A DNA stretch of 64,000 nt from Bacillus sp. FJAT-49736 (GCF_018343615.1 NZ_JAGYPI010000005.1:1-64000); one strand, 5' to 3'; positions 8,600 through 18,212 are shown, numbered from the stretch's first letter. Made by a program: numbers and translations. The notes: a model not told the origin generated them from the letters alone.

Positions 8600-9196
8600 T
8601 CAGGTCATATGAATATCTGTTCCATACTGCATTAATTGCAGCTTCTTGGCAACAGCTTGGGATGAAAAGTTGTCCCACGAGGTGCTGTATAATGCTATTT
8701 TCCCTTGAGCTTGGACCTCATTTGCCCATGCATTTGCTACCTCCATTCCAAAACCATTTCCGCGAAATTCTTCCAATGTATATAAGCTTGCCTCTGCTGC
8801 CTTTGAAGTCTGCCTTGCGCTACAGCATATAGAAACAGCTTTATTATTTTGGACGATTGCATAACATGGTTGCTTCAACTCAAATTCTTCATATGTAAAT
8901 GGGAAATTGGACAATAAAATATTTTTATTTTCAGGAGTAACTTTTATCGCTCTTGTTTCCCTATCTTTCACATTCTGAAAAATATATGCGGGTCCTATCC
9001 ACACTGTGCTTAACTCCTGACTTTTGTTAAGTATCCGAATGATATCAGCTATTGAAGGAATGTGACCTGTATTAATAACTTGCTCTAATTCTTTTATCAC
9101 CTTTACATCAAGGGTATTTCGATATCTTATTACGCTTCCATTTTTTGTTCCACCCATAAAAAAACGCGGTGCATTATTGTGAGGTGGTTCGTTCAC
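8600..9196 (-). CDS. GNAT-family N-acetyltransferase
   Basis: A protein of about 198 residues with a C-terminal GNAT fold. Acetyl-CoA-binding motif A is seen as YTLEEFRGNGFGMEVANAWA (residues ~137-156), followed by a Trp-Asp-Asn (SWDNFSSQAVAKKL) motif B helix. The N-terminal half (RFFMGGTKNG...) is the less conserved domain of the GNAT_acetyltr_2-like group. The GTG at 9196 is used, but it has no good ribosome binding site. The frame stays open upstream to about 9250 without another standard start, so the true N-terminus may be longer. Substrate unknown. The 3' end of the antiporter gene lies just upstream. Confidence 0.75.
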   Translation of the reverse strand: MNEPPHNNAPRFFMGGTKNGSVIRYRNTLDVKVIKELEQVINTGHIPSIADIIRILNKSQELSTVWIGPAYIFQNVKDRETRAIKVTPENKNILLSNFPFTYEEFELKQPCYAIVQNNKAVSICCSARQTSKAAEASLYTLEEFRGNGFGMEVANAWANEVQAQGKIALYSTSWDNFSSQAVAKKLQLMQYGTDIHMT

Positions 9197-9234
9197 AAAA
9201 CTCGGGTTGTTTTTGAAAGGAACAACTTCATAGA

Positions 9235-11268
9235 CTATAAACCTTTCCCTTCAATCCAATATACTTCCCTAATATTGATTTGCTGCCGAAGCTTTCTTAC
9301 AAGTTCAACAGGTAACTTTCCCTTTTCAAACATTTCTTGGAGTGCATCTCTTTCTGCTTGGAATGCTTTATTTTTCAACTCTCGTTCATAACGCTCATTA
9401 ATTTTCGAAGTGTGTTTATCTTTTATTTTCTTTAAAATCAATATCCATTCGTTATATTCCCCAATCACTAAATAGAGGATATCTTTATTTTCTGAGGACA
9501 TCTCTTTCACCAATTGGTTGATTGCTGCTTTTGCCATTTCTATTTTTAACTCCACCATTTTTTGATATTGCTTCCTGCGCTTTTGTAGCATCGTTTCTTT
9601 TTGTGGAGATAAAACATGTAAGATACGGATCAAGATTCTTTTTATCGTATTCCCAATTACCAAAGCTCTATATTTCATTTGGTTTGTAATCGCCATTTCC
9701 CTTCGGTGAATATGTTCTTGGCAAAGATACGCTGTTTCCCGGTCAATTTCTTTATTTTTTCCTAGTTTTGCAATGTATTGAGACTCAGCCTCTAATGCCT
9801 TCAGCCGAATTTGTACTTCTGAGTTTTTGACAGCATTTGAGCTTTCTTCTTCATTTCCAGATCGAAGCTGATGTATTTTTTTATTATAAGATGTAATAAT
9901 GGACAAAGCAGATGCACGATTTTCATCATTCATACTATTTTTTATGGCACGTATTGCTGCAATACTCATTTGTATAAGCGCCCAATTCTTTATCTTTTCC
10001 TTTTCCACCTCATTTTTATCTCCATCGGATTTCGCAATCAAAGGTAAGAAAATACTTGCAATAATCAGTGTTAAAAGGATAACACCTGCCGCTATAAAAA
10101 GTATAAGAGACCGTTCGGGAAACGGGCTACCATCCTCTAAAACATACGGAATCGAAAAAGCACCGGCCAGTGTAACCGCCCCTCTTACACCACCTAATGT
10201 TGTAAGGGCTATTTGTCTGAAGCTTAATTTTGCAATCCTTCGTTTTTGAATCCTCAAGCTAATGGATCCCGATAAAAAAATCCAAACAAAACGTAGGATT
10301 AATAATGCGGCAGTAATTAGAACTATGTATTTTATTGCTACAAAATTATTAAATAACGGATCCTTAATGATCGTACTTGCAACACTCGGAATCTGAATTC
10401 CGAGTAAAACAAATACCAAACCATTCAAAACATAAAGAATGACAGTCCAAGTACTTTTGGAAACTATCTGTAGATCCACTTTAGGGGACTTTTCATGATC
10501 CTTTTCTATAGCATGGACAATACCGGCAGCAACAACTGCTAATATACCCGATAGATGGAAATGTTCTGTAATCAGGAAAATGACAAATGGAGTAAGAATT
10601 TGAATAAGCATATGTACCGTTACATCTTCCATCCCAAAATGTCGTAACAGCACCCTGATCCTAATGATGATATATGCCAGAAAGGCTCCGCCTATGAAAC
10701 CGCCAATCGCAATAATAACAAAGCTTATGCTGGCATTTAACAATGAAAAAACTCCCGTTACCATTGCAACAATGGCAAAATTAAAAGCAACAAGTCCAGA
10801 TGCATCATTCATTAGTCCCTCTCCTTCAAGGATATGCAGTATAATTTTTGGCATTTTCACCCGACTTGACATCGCACTTACTGCCACCGCATCTGTCGGC
10901 GACAGGAGTGCTGCTAAAGCAAAGGATGCAGGTAGAGGAATCGTTGGAATAAGCCAATGAATAAAATACCCTATTATAAATACTGTAATGAATACAAGAC
11001 CGAGTGCCATTAACAAAATAGGCGTTTTCAGTTTCCACAAAGTAATTCGCGATGCATTTCTTCCATCATTAAATAGCAGAGGAGCAATAAATAATACTAA
11101 AAATAACTCGGTTTCCATTGGAATATGGATTCCGAATGGAATGATAGCAATCATTACCCCAAGGGCAATCTGAATCAGCGGAACAGGAATGAACGGAACA
11201 AGATGATTCAATACATTAGAAAGTCCAATTATTGCCAATAATAGTAGGACGATAAAGAAATTTTCCAT
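9235..11268 (-). CDS. nhaK: CPA1-family Na+(K+)/H+ antiporter, NhaK-like
   Basis: A 677-residue monovalent cation/proton antiporter. About 12 membrane segments fill residues 1-430, with ALLSPTDAVAV (ion-binding Asp), LEGEGLMNDASGLVAF and TTLGGVRGAVTLA typical of CPA1. A cytoplasmic C-terminal tail of ~240 charged, helix-rich residues follows, as in B. subtilis NhaK (YvgP, about 670 aa). The ATG at 11268 has AAAGGAGA 8 nt upstream; in-frame codons further upstream are disregarded. Likely role: Na+ or K+ extrusion and pH homeostasis. Transcribed alone; a terminator-like hairpin separates it from the permease gene behind it. Confidence 0.9.
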   Translation of the reverse strand: MENFFIVLLLLAIIGLSNVLNHLVPFIPVPLIQIALGVMIAIIPFGIHIPMETELFLVLFIAPLLFNDGRNASRITLWKLKTPILLMALGLVFITVFIIGYFIHWLIPTIPLPASFALAALLSPTDAVAVSAMSSRVKMPKIILHILEGEGLMNDASGLVAFNFAIVAMVTGVFSLLNASISFVIIAIGGFIGGAFLAYIIIRIRVLLRHFGMEDVTVHMLIQILTPFVIFLITEHFHLSGILAVVAAGIVHAIEKDHEKSPKVDLQIVSKSTWTVILYVLNGLVFVLLGIQIPSVASTIIKDPLFNNFVAIKYIVLITAALLILRFVWIFLSGSISLRIQKRRIAKLSFRQIALTTLGGVRGAVTLAGAFSIPYVLEDGSPFPERSLILFIAAGVILLTLIIASIFLPLIAKSDGDKNEVEKEKIKNWALIQMSIAAIRAIKNSMNDENRASALSIITSYNKKIHQLRSGNEEESSNAVKNSEVQIRLKALEAESQYIAKLGKNKEIDRETAYLCQEHIHRREMAITNQMKYRALVIGNTIKRILIRILHVLSPQKETMLQKRRKQYQKMVELKIEMAKAAINQLVKEMSSENKDILYLVIGEYNEWILILKKIKDKHTSKINERYERELKNKAFQAERDALQEMFEKGKLPVELVRKLRQQINIREVYWIEGKGL

Positions 11269-11372
11269 TATTATATTCTCCTTTCCATTTTTATCATTCG
11301 AAACACTATGTTTTATTATTCCTTTGAAAAAACCAGTCAAAATAAATACTGTCGCATTATATGGCTACCAAT

Positions 11373-11412
11373 GAAAAATCCCGTTCAGAACTTTTCTGAA
11401 CGGGATTTTTTA
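11373..11412 (-). terminator. intrinsic terminator of the permease/amidase operon
   Basis: A 17-bp perfect stem (11374-11390 with 11394-11410) around a CTT loop, flanked by A and T tracts so it can act on both strands. It follows the amino-acid permease gene on the minus strand. Confidence 0.85.
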
Positions 11413-11438
11413 TTGGTATAACAAAACTAATCATTCTT

Positions 11439-12800
11439 CTAGTCTAATTTTAATCCAGTGTCTTTCTTCATTAACTTCAGAACAATTAAATAAATAATTC
11501 CAATTCCTAACCAAATAAATCCTAATTTTTTTGAAAGCGGATCAAGATTAAGCCATACATACCCAATAATAATGAACCCTATTAATGGCAGGAACAAGTG
11601 CTTCATATAATCCTTGCTTCCGCTTTTTCTTAAAAAGTAATACATGACGGATACATGTAAAAATAGGAATGAGGATAATGCCCCAAAGTTAACAACCGAT
11701 GACAGCATCCCTATTTGTGAAGCAAATACAGCGGTAACGATAACGGATAAAATCGCAATGGCAATGGTCCCTAAATAAGGAGTTCGATATTTGGGATGAA
11801 CCTTCGCTAAGAACCCAGGTAATTTCCGGTCTCTTGCCATACTATATAAAATCCTTGAAATTGCTGCTTGGGCAACTAACGAGTTAGCAATTCCCCATGA
11901 AAGTGCGGTCGCCAAGATTGTTAAATATTTGAGCCAAGTTCCCCCTGCTACTTCTGCGATTTGATAAAAAGCTACATCTGGATTCTTGAAGCTTTTAAAA
12001 TCCGGCCAAATGAGTGCGGCCACCCAGGTCTGAATGATAAATAAGGCTCCAACCGTCAATAATGCGTATACACATGCTTTACCAATGGCTTTACTGCCTT
12101 CTTTCGTTTCCTCTGCTAATGTAGATATCCCATCAAATCCCAAGAAGCTAAGTACAGCAATCGAAACTGCACCCATTACAACACTCATACTGAAATGGCT
12201 CTTATCATACAAAGGTTTGATGGTTATTTCAGCACCATTTACACCTTTTGCAATTGCAACGATGCCAACAATGACAAAGATAGCTAGTACAATTAATTCT
12301 AGGATAACAATAATTTTATTTGCTTTAGCAGTAAATTCAATTCCACGTATATTAATCACTGTATTAATTGCGATGAAAAGCAACACCCAGACAATAAGTG
12401 GGATTCCTGGAACCATATCATGCAAGGCAGATCCACTAACTAGATATAAAAGTGCCGGAACAAAAATATAGTCAAGTAAGATGAGCCAGCCTGCAATAAA
12501 TCCAACTGAATCATTAATCCCTCTTTGAGCATAAGAATAGACCGAGCCGGCAATTGGAAATGCTTCAGACATACGCGCATAACTAAAAGCGGTAAAAATC
12601 ATTCCGACCATCCCAATTAAATAAGCAAGTGCAATCATTCCATTAGAGCCTTGAGCTACAGATCCGTAAATCCCAAATGGCGCAATGGGAACCATAAAAA
12701 CCATTCCATAAATTAATAAATCCCAAAACGAAAGAGAGCGTTTTAATTCTTGCTTATAGTGTGGCTTTTGTATCGGAGTTGCAAGTTTCTTTGCTTCCAT
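11439..12800 (-). CDS. APC-family amino acid permease
   Basis: A 453-residue carrier of the amino acid-polyamine-organocation superfamily with about 12 membrane segments. The first segment motif (YGMVFMVPIAPFGIYG, near residue 31) and the FLGFDGISTLAEETKEGSKAIG region of segment 6 are typical. It starts 12 nt after the acetamidase/formamidase stop, so the two are co-transcribed. The context suggests uptake of an amide, amine or amino acid that the amidase acts on or generates; the substrate is not decided by sequence. Confidence 0.88.
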   Translation of the reverse strand: MEAKKLATPIQKPHYKQELKRSLSFWDLLIYGMVFMVPIAPFGIYGSVAQGSNGMIALAYLIGMVGMIFTAFSYARMSEAFPIAGSVYSYAQRGINDSVGFIAGWLILLDYIFVPALLYLVSGSALHDMVPGIPLIVWVLLFIAINTVINIRGIEFTAKANKIIVILELIVLAIFVIVGIVAIAKGVNGAEITIKPLYDKSHFSMSVVMGAVSIAVLSFLGFDGISTLAEETKEGSKAIGKACVYALLTVGALFIIQTWVAALIWPDFKSFKNPDVAFYQIAEVAGGTWLKYLTILATALSWGIANSLVAQAAISRILYSMARDRKLPGFLAKVHPKYRTPYLGTIAIAILSVIVTAVFASQIGMLSSVVNFGALSSFLFLHVSVMYYFLRKSGSKDYMKHLFLPLIGFIIIGYVWLNLDPLSKKLGFIWLGIGIIYLIVLKLMKKDTGLKLD

Positions 12801-12812
12801 TTGATTTCCCCC

Positions 12813-13718
12813 TTAGAAAACTTTCTCTATGCCCAGACTCTTTAAGACCTCTTTGGATAAATAGCATCTTGCCGTTTTCAAAGGATCAACTATTTGGCTT
12901 ACCTGCACTTGACCAGCAGCACTTAAAAGCATAGCTGTTTCTTCTATCGTCATATCTGTTCTTTTTAGCAAGTAATCCACCATTTCTTCTACAGCTGAAT
13001 CTGCAGCTTCATCCAGTGTTTTCTTCGAAACTAAAAAGGCAATGCCATCCTCATTTTCAACAAACGGTGTACGAAGAGACTCCCCTTTGATAACGGATAA
13101 TGTTACTGTTACTTTTGCAGGGATTTCAATTCCTGATACCCCCACTTCGCCATCCCCCATGGCTGCATGTAAATCTCCTAGAGAAAATAATGCTCCCTTT
13201 TGAAAAACTGGAAAATAAACCGTTGCATTTTCCTTGATCAAAATAGTATCCATATTTCCGCCATGATCACCAGGTGTTCCACAGGACACTTCTCCTTCTT
13301 TTGGTGCTACGCCAATTACACCGATCATTGGATTCAGCGGCAAATGTATGTTTTCATTAAATATCGCTCTATTGTCCTTAATTGGCACCACTTTAATAGA
13401 AAAATTCGAAATTCGTTTGCCCATAACCCCTAAATCAGGACCTGTCACCATAACTCCTTTTTCAGCTAGTTCAATTTTTTGAATATGCACAGCAAGAATA
13501 TCTCCCGGCTCTGCTTCTTCTACAAAAACCGGACCTGTTGCGGGATTAATTTGATTCCAGTCAATCGAGGAATAGTTCGTGGTTTCAGATGTAATTTGAT
13601 TTAAAAAACAATCATATGTTTCGATAATCACTTTACTACCTGACTTTACCCGAATAGCAGGCTTGTGTTTGCTGCTCATTTCATAGATATAAGATTCACG
13701 TGTAAGCATCTCCATCAT
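12813..13718 (-). CDS. acetamidase/formamidase family protein
   Basis: A 301-residue FmdA/AmdA-family amidase, hydrolysing short amides such as formamide or acetamide to the acid and ammonia. Recognisable motifs are GPVFVEEAEPGDILAV, a Cys-containing GEVSCGTPGDHGGNMD and GDLHAAMGDGEVGVSG. No signal peptide, so cytoplasmic. Several ATGs follow the ribosome binding site AAGGAGG; the second (13718) has the proper 6-nt spacing. It lies downstream of a two-component system and an SLC5-like membrane protein on the same strand and upstream of an amino-acid permease, suggesting induced use of an amide as nitrogen source. Confidence 0.88.
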   Translation of the reverse strand: MMEMLTRESYIYEMSSKHKPAIRVKSGSKVIIETYDCFLNQITSETTNYSSIDWNQINPATGPVFVEEAEPGDILAVHIQKIELAEKGVMVTGPDLGVMGKRISNFSIKVVPIKDNRAIFNENIHLPLNPMIGVIGVAPKEGEVSCGTPGDHGGNMDTILIKENATVYFPVFQKGALFSLGDLHAAMGDGEVGVSGIEIPAKVTVTLSVIKGESLRTPFVENEDGIAFLVSKKTLDEAADSAVEEMVDYLLKRTDMTIEETAMLLSAAGQVQVSQIVDPLKTARCYLSKEVLKSLGIEKVF

Positions 13719-13739
13719 TATCATCCTCCTTATATTTTA

Positions 13740-13745
13740 ATTATA
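13740..13745 (-). promoter_or_regulatory. possible -10 element upstream of the amidase gene
   Basis: The minus strand reads TATAAT here, about 20 nt upstream of the amidase start. No good -35 is visible at the right distance, which would suit a promoter needing an activator such as the adjacent AraC-type response regulator. Inference only. Confidence 0.3.
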
Positions 13746-13780
13746 AGAAAATTTGGATAATGGAGTTGCGTTATCTTGAC

Positions 13781-15151
13781 TTATTTTTGTGATATGTTGC
13801 CTATTTTCGAAATATTATATAAATACATACCTATCATGCTGAAAATAGAAGATATTATCGATACTTTAACTGCTAATAAAAGACTATGGCTCACAAGATA
13901 TACAAAAATACCACTCATCCAAAAAGCAAATAAACATATAACAAGCCAATAAGTATATTTCTTATCCCCTCTACATATGGCCAGTAAAGGAAAGGAAATG
14001 GTTATATAAAAGAGAAGATAACCGATAAAAATCATTTTAATATAGCTTACGAGCCAATATTGGCTAACAAAAACTAGTATTGTGAGGACAATAATTAATA
14101 AGTACATTACCCTTATTTTCTTTGATGGTTGCCATTTAGTATGAAGAGATTGAAGAAAAATAGATGCCATTGAATATATGGAGATGGCAACTGAATGCGC
14201 AGCACTAACAAGCCAAACTAACACAATCATGAGTATAATCAACCGCGATGGAATTTGTAATAAACCTTTGCTAAACAAAAGGAATGTACCGGGATGATGT
14301 TTACTTACAATATAAATTCCGTATATTAAAACAGAGGCTGGGATAGAGGCGGAGCAAAAAAGTGATAATTTAAGAGACGGATTACGATAATTTTCTTTAA
14401 TAGACCGTAATACCTGCCATTGAAATGAGTTGGTTAAAAGCATACCGTTAAAAACAATTGGGATAGCAATAAATATTATTATCATTTCTTGCAATTGTAA
14501 CGTGTGATGTTTCTCAAATGTAAGATAGGATTCGAAAATGGGATGAATTCCATCCTTCAAAAATAAAAACAAAGGTACGAATAAAAAAGCAAACCCACAT
14601 AGCAATAAAAGGATATAAACCGTTCGATAGATAGTGAACATTCCACCTAATCCAGCAAAAATAACACAAAAAAGAAGTAATAAAGCAACAAAAATGAATG
14701 GTTGTTGAGGAAACCATACTCTAAACACATTATTGGCCAATGAAAGTTGGAACAATAAACCTTCTAAATTTGCAAAGATAAAGAGTGGTAGAAAATAGCT
14801 AAATCCAATTTTTGTGAATTTCTTCTGATAAAATCGAATCAATATAGGTTCATGAATATTTTTCACTTGAAATCCGTTCAAATAATAAGACAAAAGTAGA
14901 TACATGCATATAAAAGAAAACATATAGTATCCAATGCTAATAAGCATTCCAAAATGAAATAAAAAATAAATAGGCATAAATAAAGAAGATGTTCCAAAGA
15001 AAGAAACCCACAACAATACCGTAGCGTGCTTCATACCATATTTTTTTCCAATCATAAAAAACTCGAGTGGCGAACGATGCTCTGCCACCCTATTTAAATT
15101 AAAAATAATAACTCCTGCGGCTAAAAATAAAATACTATACCAATCAATCAT
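13781..15151 (-). CDS. SLC5 (sodium:solute symporter)-like membrane protein
   Basis: A 456-residue polytopic membrane protein with about 12-13 hydrophobic segments. It resembles, distantly, the sodium:solute symporter (SSS/SLC5) fold: an early FFMIGKKYGMKHATVLLWVSF segment matches the F-x-G-[KR] start of such carriers, and GLGGMFTIYRTVY resembles SLC5 helix 5 to 6. The ATG at 15151 overlaps the stop region of the response-regulator gene by 8 nt and has AAGGAGAG upstream, so the two are translationally coupled. It may be a transporter for the inducing amide, or a membrane sensor partner for the kinase. Family assignment is tentative. Confidence 0.6.
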   Translation of the reverse strand: MIDWYSILFLAAGVIIFNLNRVAEHRSPLEFFMIGKKYGMKHATVLLWVSFFGTSSLFMPIYFLFHFGMLISIGYYMFSFICMYLLLSYYLNGFQVKNIHEPILIRFYQKKFTKIGFSYFLPLFIFANLEGLLFQLSLANNVFRVWFPQQPFIFVALLLLFCVIFAGLGGMFTIYRTVYILLLLCGFAFLFVPLFLFLKDGIHPIFESYLTFEKHHTLQLQEMIIIFIAIPIVFNGMLLTNSFQWQVLRSIKENYRNPSLKLSLFCSASIPASVLIYGIYIVSKHHPGTFLLFSKGLLQIPSRLIILMIVLVWLVSAAHSVAISIYSMASIFLQSLHTKWQPSKKIRVMYLLIIVLTILVFVSQYWLVSYIKMIFIGYLLFYITISFPLLAICRGDKKYTYWLVICLFAFWMSGIFVYLVSHSLLLAVKVSIISSIFSMIGMYLYNISKIGNISQK

Positions 15152-15848
15152 GAGAAAAACTCTCCTTATATTGGCGTGGGGACAATAATACCATCTTCTT
15201 AAACGTAGAACTAAAATGATGCAGACTAGTAAATCCAACTTCCTCCGAGATTTTTTGAATTGTCCAATCCGGATGTTCCTTTAAATGCTTTTTTGCTTTT
15301 TCAATGCGAAGGGAAACAAGGTATTCCTGAAAACTCATCCCCAATTCTTCTGAAAACTTTCTGCTTAAATAAGTAGGGGACATATGAACTTCTTCCGAGA
15401 GATCCTTTAAATTTAATTTTGAACCATAGTTTTTATGTATAATATTCAACACTTGTTGGACCACCGGCGAAACCTTTTCTAGATATCCAAATTGCTCCTT
15501 AAATCGGTCCAACGCCTGATAAAACTCCTTACTAATAACAGGTTTCACGATATAATCAAAGACATGTAATCGAATTGCCTGCTTTGCGTATTGAAAAGTC
15601 TCATAAGCCGTAATCATCATGCATTCTGTCTCATAATGCTCCCTAATGTACAAGCAAAGATCTAAGCCGGATTCACCTGGTAGATGTATATCTAAAAGTG
15701 CTAAATCAATAGATTGATTTTCAAGAACTCTCTTTGCTTGTGCAGCATCTTCTACCTTAATAACGGACCAAGATGGATATCTTTCATGTATTAAAAAATG
15801 TAATTGTTCCAATTCTAACTGTTCATCATCTACAATTAATATTTTCAT
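15144..15848 (-). CDS. YesN-type response regulator (REC + AraC HTH)
   Basis: A 234-residue response regulator. The receiver domain (1-115) has acidic residues Asp7/Asp8, phospho-acceptor Asp53 (ALLDIHLPG) and Lys102 (IVKPV). A two-helix-turn-helix AraC domain (about 135-230) carries LKDLSEEVHMSPTYLSRKF and ISEEVGFTSLHHFSSTFKK. The ATG at 15848 follows GGAGGGATAAAG and starts 2 nt after the histidine-kinase stop. It should activate nearby genes: the SLC5-like protein and, after a 62-nt gap, the amidase-permease pair are candidates. Confidence 0.92.
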   Translation of the reverse strand: MKILIVDDEQLELEQLHFLIHERYPSWSVIKVEDAAQAKRVLENQSIDLALLDIHLPGESGLDLCLYIREHYETECMMITAYETFQYAKQAIRLHVFDYIVKPVISKEFYQALDRFKEQFGYLEKVSPVVQQVLNIIHKNYGSKLNLKDLSEEVHMSPTYLSRKFSEELGMSFQEYLVSLRIEKAKKHLKEHPDWTIQKISEEVGFTSLHHFSSTFKKMVLLSPRQYKESFSHD

Positions 15849-15850
15849 CT

Positions 15851-16588
15851 TTATCCCTCCGGCGTATATGGCCAAACCGCTTTAGCAATCGTGATATTAT
15901 TCTTTCTTATTAAAGAAACGTCCGTATATAAATCAAAAAGTAAAGATAAGCGTTTTCTAATATTCTCTAAACCTACTCCTAAATGGCCACTCTTTTCTAC
16001 ATCTATTCCAGGTCCATTATCACTCACAGATAAAGTGACCCAACTTCCACTTCTCGCTAGGGAGATGACTAATTGCTTCGTCCCGCTTTTTTTCTCTAAC
16101 CCATGTTTAAACGCATTTTCAACAAGTGTCTGTAAAATATACGGCGGTAAACAAGTAGATTCTGCTTTTTCATCAATTTGGTACTGAATATGCAAATGAT
16201 TACCAAATCGAATCTTCTGGATGGAAATATAATGAGATGTATAGGTTAATTCTTTTTCAAAGGAAACAAGCGATTCCTTCTCCACATATTTGTAGCGGAT
16301 AAACTGCGAAAACTCTTCCAAGGCATGACTTACATCTTGAATTCTCCCTAAACGACTTAACGACAACATGGAATTTAGCGAGTTAAATAAAAAATGTGGC
16401 TGAATCTGTTGGCTTAACTGTAAATACTCAACACGATGCAGTTCCTTTTCCATTTCAATTTTCTTATTTTCTATCTGTAAATAATCAAACTCTTTTCCGA
16501 AAAATCCTAATAATAGCAATATGACATAGCTCGCAATCGGTATTCCTAAACCACATAAAATTAATATGGTAAAAACTGATTCATTCAT
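15851..16588 (-). CDS. LytS/YesM-type sensor histidine kinase, short
   Basis: A 245-residue histidine kinase of the His_kinase (LytS/YesM) class. Phospho-acceptor His65 lies in QIQPHFLFNSLN; N-box LVENAFKHG at ~155-163, G1 DNGPGI at 190-195 and G2 GVGLENIRKRL from 204. There is only one N-terminal membrane segment (about 7-30) and no extracytoplasmic sensor domain, unlike typical YesM or LytS proteins. It therefore probably needs a partner for sensing; the co-transcribed SLC5-like protein is an obvious candidate. The start has AAGGAGTC just upstream. Confidence 0.92.
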   Translation of the reverse strand: MNESVFTILILCGLGIPIASYVILLLLGFFGKEFDYLQIENKKIEMEKELHRVEYLQLSQQIQPHFLFNSLNSMLSLSRLGRIQDVSHALEEFSQFIRYKYVEKESLVSFEKELTYTSHYISIQKIRFGNHLHIQYQIDEKAESTCLPPYILQTLVENAFKHGLEKKSGTKQLVISLARSGSWVTLSVSDNGPGIDVEKSGHLGVGLENIRKRLSLLFDLYTDVSLIRKNNITIAKAVWPYTPEG

Positions 16589-16942
16589 AATGACTCCTTC
16601 ATAATGGAGATTCCATTTGCAATTTTATTTAGCATATTATTATAGATTCAAAATATAATAAAATTCTAATTTTTACAAATGTTAATTCTATTATTTAAGA
16701 AGATGTTTGCTTTATTAAAACTCCTTTCATAAGCTTTGTTTCTTTTATAGAAGACAATCTTTATAACAGAGAATGAATAACGTTCTTAACAAAAGATGCC
16801 CCATAATAAGGCTAAATCAGGATTTATAGCATTATAAGAATTGCAACAACTTATACGGACAAAAACCTTATTAATATAATAAAAAGACTCCGAGTCCTAG
16901 CACTCAGAATCCTTCATTCGGATTATACAATTGCCCTTCCTG
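16589..16942. other. intergenic region upstream of the two-component system
   Basis: AT-rich sequence holding the promoter region of the kinase operon (leftward) and, at its right end, the terminator of the PatB gene. No small gene or repeat recognised. Confidence 0.5.
16881..16911 (-). terminator. terminator of patB-like gene
   Basis: Minus-strand hairpin GATTCTGAGT...ACTCGGAGTC (one mismatch) with a 6-nt loop, followed by T5. Confidence 0.75.
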
Positions 16943-18133
16943 CTATTTTGAATTCACACCTCTAATATTCTTTACAGCTTTCTCTATTCTCGTTAACCCT
17001 TCTTCCAAAATAGAACGCCGACATGCAATATTCATTCTAACGAAGCCATCTCCGCTTTCCCCGAAAATATACCCTTGATTCAATGCTACCTTTGCTTCTT
17101 TAAGCATAAATTGTTCTAATGTTTTCCTATCAAAGCCTAGCTTTCTGCAGTCAATCCAAACTAAATATGTGCCTTCCGTTTGAATTACTTTTAATTCAGG
17201 GATGTTTTTCTGAATATAGTCGGTTACAAAGTCTAAGTTATGGCCTAAATAGTCAAGCAATTGTTCCAACCATTCATCCCCATAGAGATAAGCACTCTCG
17301 GTAGCAACAAGTCCAAAAGTACTTGTCATGCCAATTAAAAGTGATTCTAGTGTGTTGGTAAATTGTTCTCGAAAATTGTTATTCGGGATAATAATATTCG
17401 AGGTTTGCAACCCAGCAAGATTAAAGGTTTTACTGGGTGCTGTACAAATAATCGAGTGATTTGCAAATTCCTCAGAAATAGAGGCAAAAGGTGTATGCTG
17501 ATTTCCCTTTAAAAGCAAATCAAAATGGATCTCATCAGATACGACAAGAACATTATGTTTAAGGCAGATTTCCCCTAACTGCATCAGTTCCTCTTTTGTC
17601 CATACCCTTCCAACTGGATTGTGAGGACTGGAAATAATGATCATCTTTACATCAGAATCTATTTTATTTTCAAGATCTTCTAAGTCCATTACATACCGCC
17701 CATCTTCAAATTTTAACGGGTTCGGTACAATCACTCTGTCATTCTTCTCCACTACATTGGCAAACGGATGATAAACCGGAGGCTGAATAATAATTTTATC
17801 TCCCGGCTTTGTAAAGGTATTAACGATCATCCCAAGGGCTGGAACAACACCAGGTACATGAATAATCCATTCTTTTTCTATCTCCCAATGATGTCTTCTT
17901 TTCATCCAACCAACGATTGCTTCATAGTAAGAGTCATCCCTAGCTGTATAGCCAAAAACACCATGCTCTGCCCGCTTTTTAATCGCTTCTATTACGGGTT
18001 CTGGTACCCTAAAGTCCATGTCTGCCACAAACAAAGGGATAAGATCCTTTTCTCCAAAAATATTTTCTGTTTCATCCCATTTCACAGAATTTGTATTTAA
18101 TCGATTTATTTCTTGGTCAAAATTGTATTGCAT
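16943..18133 (-). CDS. patB: PatB/MalY-type C-S lyase (cystathionine beta-lyase)
   Basis: A 396-residue PLP enzyme of aminotransferase fold type I, MalY/PatB subgroup. The PLP Lys is in TAPSKTFNLAGLQ (about residue 234), preceded by SSPHNPVGRVW and VVSDEIHFDL; FVRMNIACRR near the C-terminus holds the carboxylate-binding Arg. It cleaves C-S bonds, for example cystathionine to homocysteine, pyruvate and ammonia. The N-terminus (FDQEINRLNTNSVKWD) is typical of this subgroup. ATG with GGAGGG upstream. Single-gene unit; cytoplasmic. Confidence 0.92.
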   Translation of the reverse strand: MQYNFDQEINRLNTNSVKWDETENIFGEKDLIPLFVADMDFRVPEPVIEAIKKRAEHGVFGYTARDDSYYEAIVGWMKRRHHWEIEKEWIIHVPGVVPALGMIVNTFTKPGDKIIIQPPVYHPFANVVEKNDRVIVPNPLKFEDGRYVMDLEDLENKIDSDVKMIIISSPHNPVGRVWTKEELMQLGEICLKHNVLVVSDEIHFDLLLKGNQHTPFASISEEFANHSIICTAPSKTFNLAGLQTSNIIIPNNNFREQFTNTLESLLIGMTSTFGLVATESAYLYGDEWLEQLLDYLGHNLDFVTDYIQKNIPELKVIQTEGTYLVWIDCRKLGFDRKTLEQFMLKEAKVALNQGYIFGESGDGFVRMNIACRRSILEEGLTRIEKAVKNIRGVNSK

Positions 18134-18212
18134 CTTTTATCCCTCCATTATGCTTTTTTCCTTTGATGTTTTCATATGTTTAAGGCGTTGTCAATAAATT
18201 CGAAATATACAA

